A stretch of DNA of 7,765 bases. It comes from Betaproteobacteria bacterium (GTDB lineage: Bacteria > Pseudomonadota > Gammaproteobacteria > Burkholderiales > Eutrophovitaceae). Where the stretch lies: the NCBI GenBank assembly GCA_009886305.1, contig QXZO01000169.1:1-7765 (forward strand), read 5' to 3'. A program made the translations under genes and the position numbers. The notes below the pieces were generated by a model that worked only from the letters and a program-made list of their open reading frames with translations, was not told the DNA's origin and did not search any database. This document shows, one piece after another, positions 6,528 through 7,765 of this stretch; within the stretch, counting starts at the first letter, position 1; each line of letters begins with the position of its first letter.

Positions 6528-7765
6528 TTGAGTAAAAGACTTACATATATCTTTCAGGTGGTTCTAGGGATAGCTTTCATCTTCCTTGGATTAAACGCTC
6601 AGGCGGTTCGTATGGGCGCTCTAACCGTTGAGTCAGCCCTAGGGGAGCCGCTTAGGGCCTCCATTCGTCTCTATGATGTAGGAGAAATTCCTGTCGATGC
6701 GGTGACGGTTTCCATGGCGTCTCCATCTGCTTACGATAGTCTTGGACTGATTTACAACGACCTCATTTCAAGAATTAATCTGCAATATGACGACCGAGCG
6801 AGTGGCCCCTTGGTTCTATTATCGACTCAAGACTCGGTAAATGAGGTCGTTCTAGATCTGCAAGTTGAGTTCGTTGGACCCGAGGGTAAGGTAAGTAAGA
6901 CTTACGTTGCGTTTATCGATCCGCCATTTCTTCTTGACGAGCGTTTGTCTCTCTCTACGCTGGAATCTGAGTTATTGGATGCTGAGGAGTTTACAGAGGA
7001 AATCTTTACGGAAAAGAATATTGGTACTTCAGAGTCTTTGGCCAAATCTGAGGAAATTGCAGTTGAACCCGTGGTTGATGCCTCGGTGCAAAGTACAGAA
7101 AGCGTAGCATCTAAGTCCGCTATTCTTGATGAGGAACGAGTTGATCCGTTCGAGTACACAACGTCATCTGCTCGGCAGATTGTTGTGCGCCCTGGGGATA
7201 CCTTAACCAAAATCGCTCAGAGGGAGAAGGTATCTGATTTTTCACTTGAGCAGATGCTTGTAGGTATTTTTCGTAAAAACAGAGAGGCTTTTGTCGGGGA
7301 TAATATGAACCGCCTCAGGGCGGGAAATGCTATTCGAATCCCAGTGGAAGAAGAACTCCAGACCATTTCTGCGAACGAAGCAAACAGTGAGATTCAAATA
7401 CACACGGCTGACTGGAGAGCCTACAAAGACAGTCTCGCCGTTAGGCCTAGCGCTCAAGGACAACCTACCATTGAGAGACCCAATGGAAGTAAGTCTGGCG
7501 TTGTCGAAGGGCGTTCATCAGATCAGGTTAATATCCAGGCTCAATCGGATAATGCTTATGTCGTTGAAGTGTCCAAAGGCCGAAATGCTGAAGATTTGGG
7601 GTCACAAGGTTTAGAAGAACGACTACTTGCAACCGAAAAAGCATTAGAAGAACAAAAGAAACGAGCGGATGAGCTCGAGGAAATAATCGCTGATTTAAAA
7701 TCGTTGGCGCAGTCAAAGCAAGATCTGGATTCAGTTGCTCAGCCTGTCGGTGAACGAGGAATGGT
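6528..7765 (+). CDS. fimV: FimV-family LysM protein, N-terminal part (3' end outside window)
   Basis: FimV proteins are inner-membrane, peptidoglycan-binding organisers. In Pseudomonas they support type IV pilus assembly, twitching, type II secretion and polar localisation. This fragment has 412 codons starting at TTG. Residues 1-26 form a signal peptide: SKR, a hydrophobic core, and a likely cleavage after AQA. RMGALTVESALGEPLRASIRL (28-48, shown by its ends RMGAL and SIRL) is the FimV N-terminal motif, followed by a beta-rich domain to about 130. Residues roughly 135-215 are an acidic, Ser/Glu-rich linker. A LysM domain spans about 217-272, with VRPGDTLTKIA, the FimV-type QMLVGIFRKNREAFVGDNMN and a closing AIRIP. 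A Lys/Glu-rich coiled coil begins near 362. Full-length relatives continue with a membrane helix and a cytoplasmic TPR-containing C-terminal domain, expected beyond the window. It is 71 nt downstream of asd, its usual neighbour. A TspA-type variant is the main alternative name. Confidence 0.9.
   Translation, partial: MSKRLTYIFQVVLGIAFIFLGLNAQAVRMGALTVESALGEPLRASIRLYDVGEIPVDAVTVSMASPSAYDSLGLIYNDLISRINLQYDDRASGPLVLLSTQDSVNEVVLDLQVEFVGPEGKVSKTYVAFIDPPFLLDERLSLSTLESELLDAEEFTEEIFTEKNIGTSESLAKSEEIAVEPVVDASVQSTESVASKSAILDEERVDPFEYTTSSARQIVVRPGDTLTKIAQREKVSDFSLEQMLVGIFRKNREAFVGDNMNRLRAGNAIRIPVEEELQTISANEANSEIQIHTADWRAYKDSLAVRPSAQGQPTIERPNGSKSGVVEGRSSDQVNIQAQSDNAYVVEVSKGRNAEDLGSQGLEERLLATEKALEEQKKRADELEEIIADLKSLAQSKQDLDSVAQPVGERGM

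Noticed and set aside
4747..7210. Minus-strand open frames within leuB, asd and fimV (for example 4747-5022, 5335-5613, 6902-7210)
   Set aside because: They are antisense to genes with strong homology, lack ribosome binding sites or recognisable domains, and are low-complexity shadows.
6907..7614. Plus-strand open frames at 6907-7107 and 7327-7614
   Set aside because: They are out of frame with the clearly recognisable fimV reading frame, which is open throughout 6528-7765, and they show no family features.
1..7765. Search for CRISPR arrays, insertion sequences, tRNA/rRNA genes, defence or toxin-antitoxin modules
   Set aside because: No regularly spaced repeats, transposase motifs, terminal inverted repeats or tRNA-like folds were seen; genes fill the window with gaps under about 90 nt.

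Overview
This window is an unbroken plus-strand run of core biosynthetic genes from a proteobacterium: aroC (3' part) – MFS transporter – leuC – leuD – leuB – asd – fimV (5' part). The order leuC-leuD-leuB-asd-fimV is a conserved block of Gamma- and Betaproteobacteria. From memory, the LeuD, LeuC and LeuB sequences resemble pseudomonad/cellvibrionad Gammaproteobacteria most. Examples are the LeuD opening GLVAPLDRANVDTDAIIPKQ, its ending in PWLF, and the LeuB ending in VGTQEMGDAV. Base composition looks moderate, well below a typical Pseudomonas, with much TTT/ATT codon use in the transporter. My best guess is a moderate-GC gammaproteobacterium, with a betaproteobacterium as the alternative. 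No search was possible.

Layout. Positions 1-762 hold the C-terminal two thirds of chorismate synthase (end of the shikimate pathway). An 81-nt gap follows, then a 12-helix MFS transporter of the HcaT-like (MFS_1_like) type at 844-1989. An 87-nt gap with a possible extended -10 promoter precedes leuC (2077-3489), leuD (3529-4170) and leuB (4217-5284), which are 39 and 46 nt apart. These encode both isopropylmalate isomerase subunits and 3-isopropylmalate dehydrogenase. leuA, for the first committed step, is not in the window. asd (5344-6456) follows after 59 nt and supplies aspartate semialdehyde for lysine/diaminopimelate, threonine and methionine. After another 71 nt fimV begins at a TTG codon (6528) with a strong ribosome binding site. 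It encodes a signal peptide, a FimV N-terminal region, a LysM domain and the start of a coiled coil, and runs off the right edge.

How the genes work together. Four enzymes (LeuC/D, LeuB, Asd) and AroC form an amino-acid biosynthesis neighbourhood with intact active-site motifs. Short gaps and a common strand suggest co-transcription of leuC-leuD-leuB-asd, perhaps into fimV. FimV is functionally unrelated (polar organisation, type IV pili and type II secretion in relatives) and is a conserved genomic neighbour of asd. No mobile element, CRISPR array, RNA gene or defence-like module is visible, and no stretch over about 90 bases lacks a gene. I found no undescribed system. The items worth a second look are small: intergenic palindromes and hairpins, the TTG start of fimV, and the unassigned transporter between aroC and leuC.
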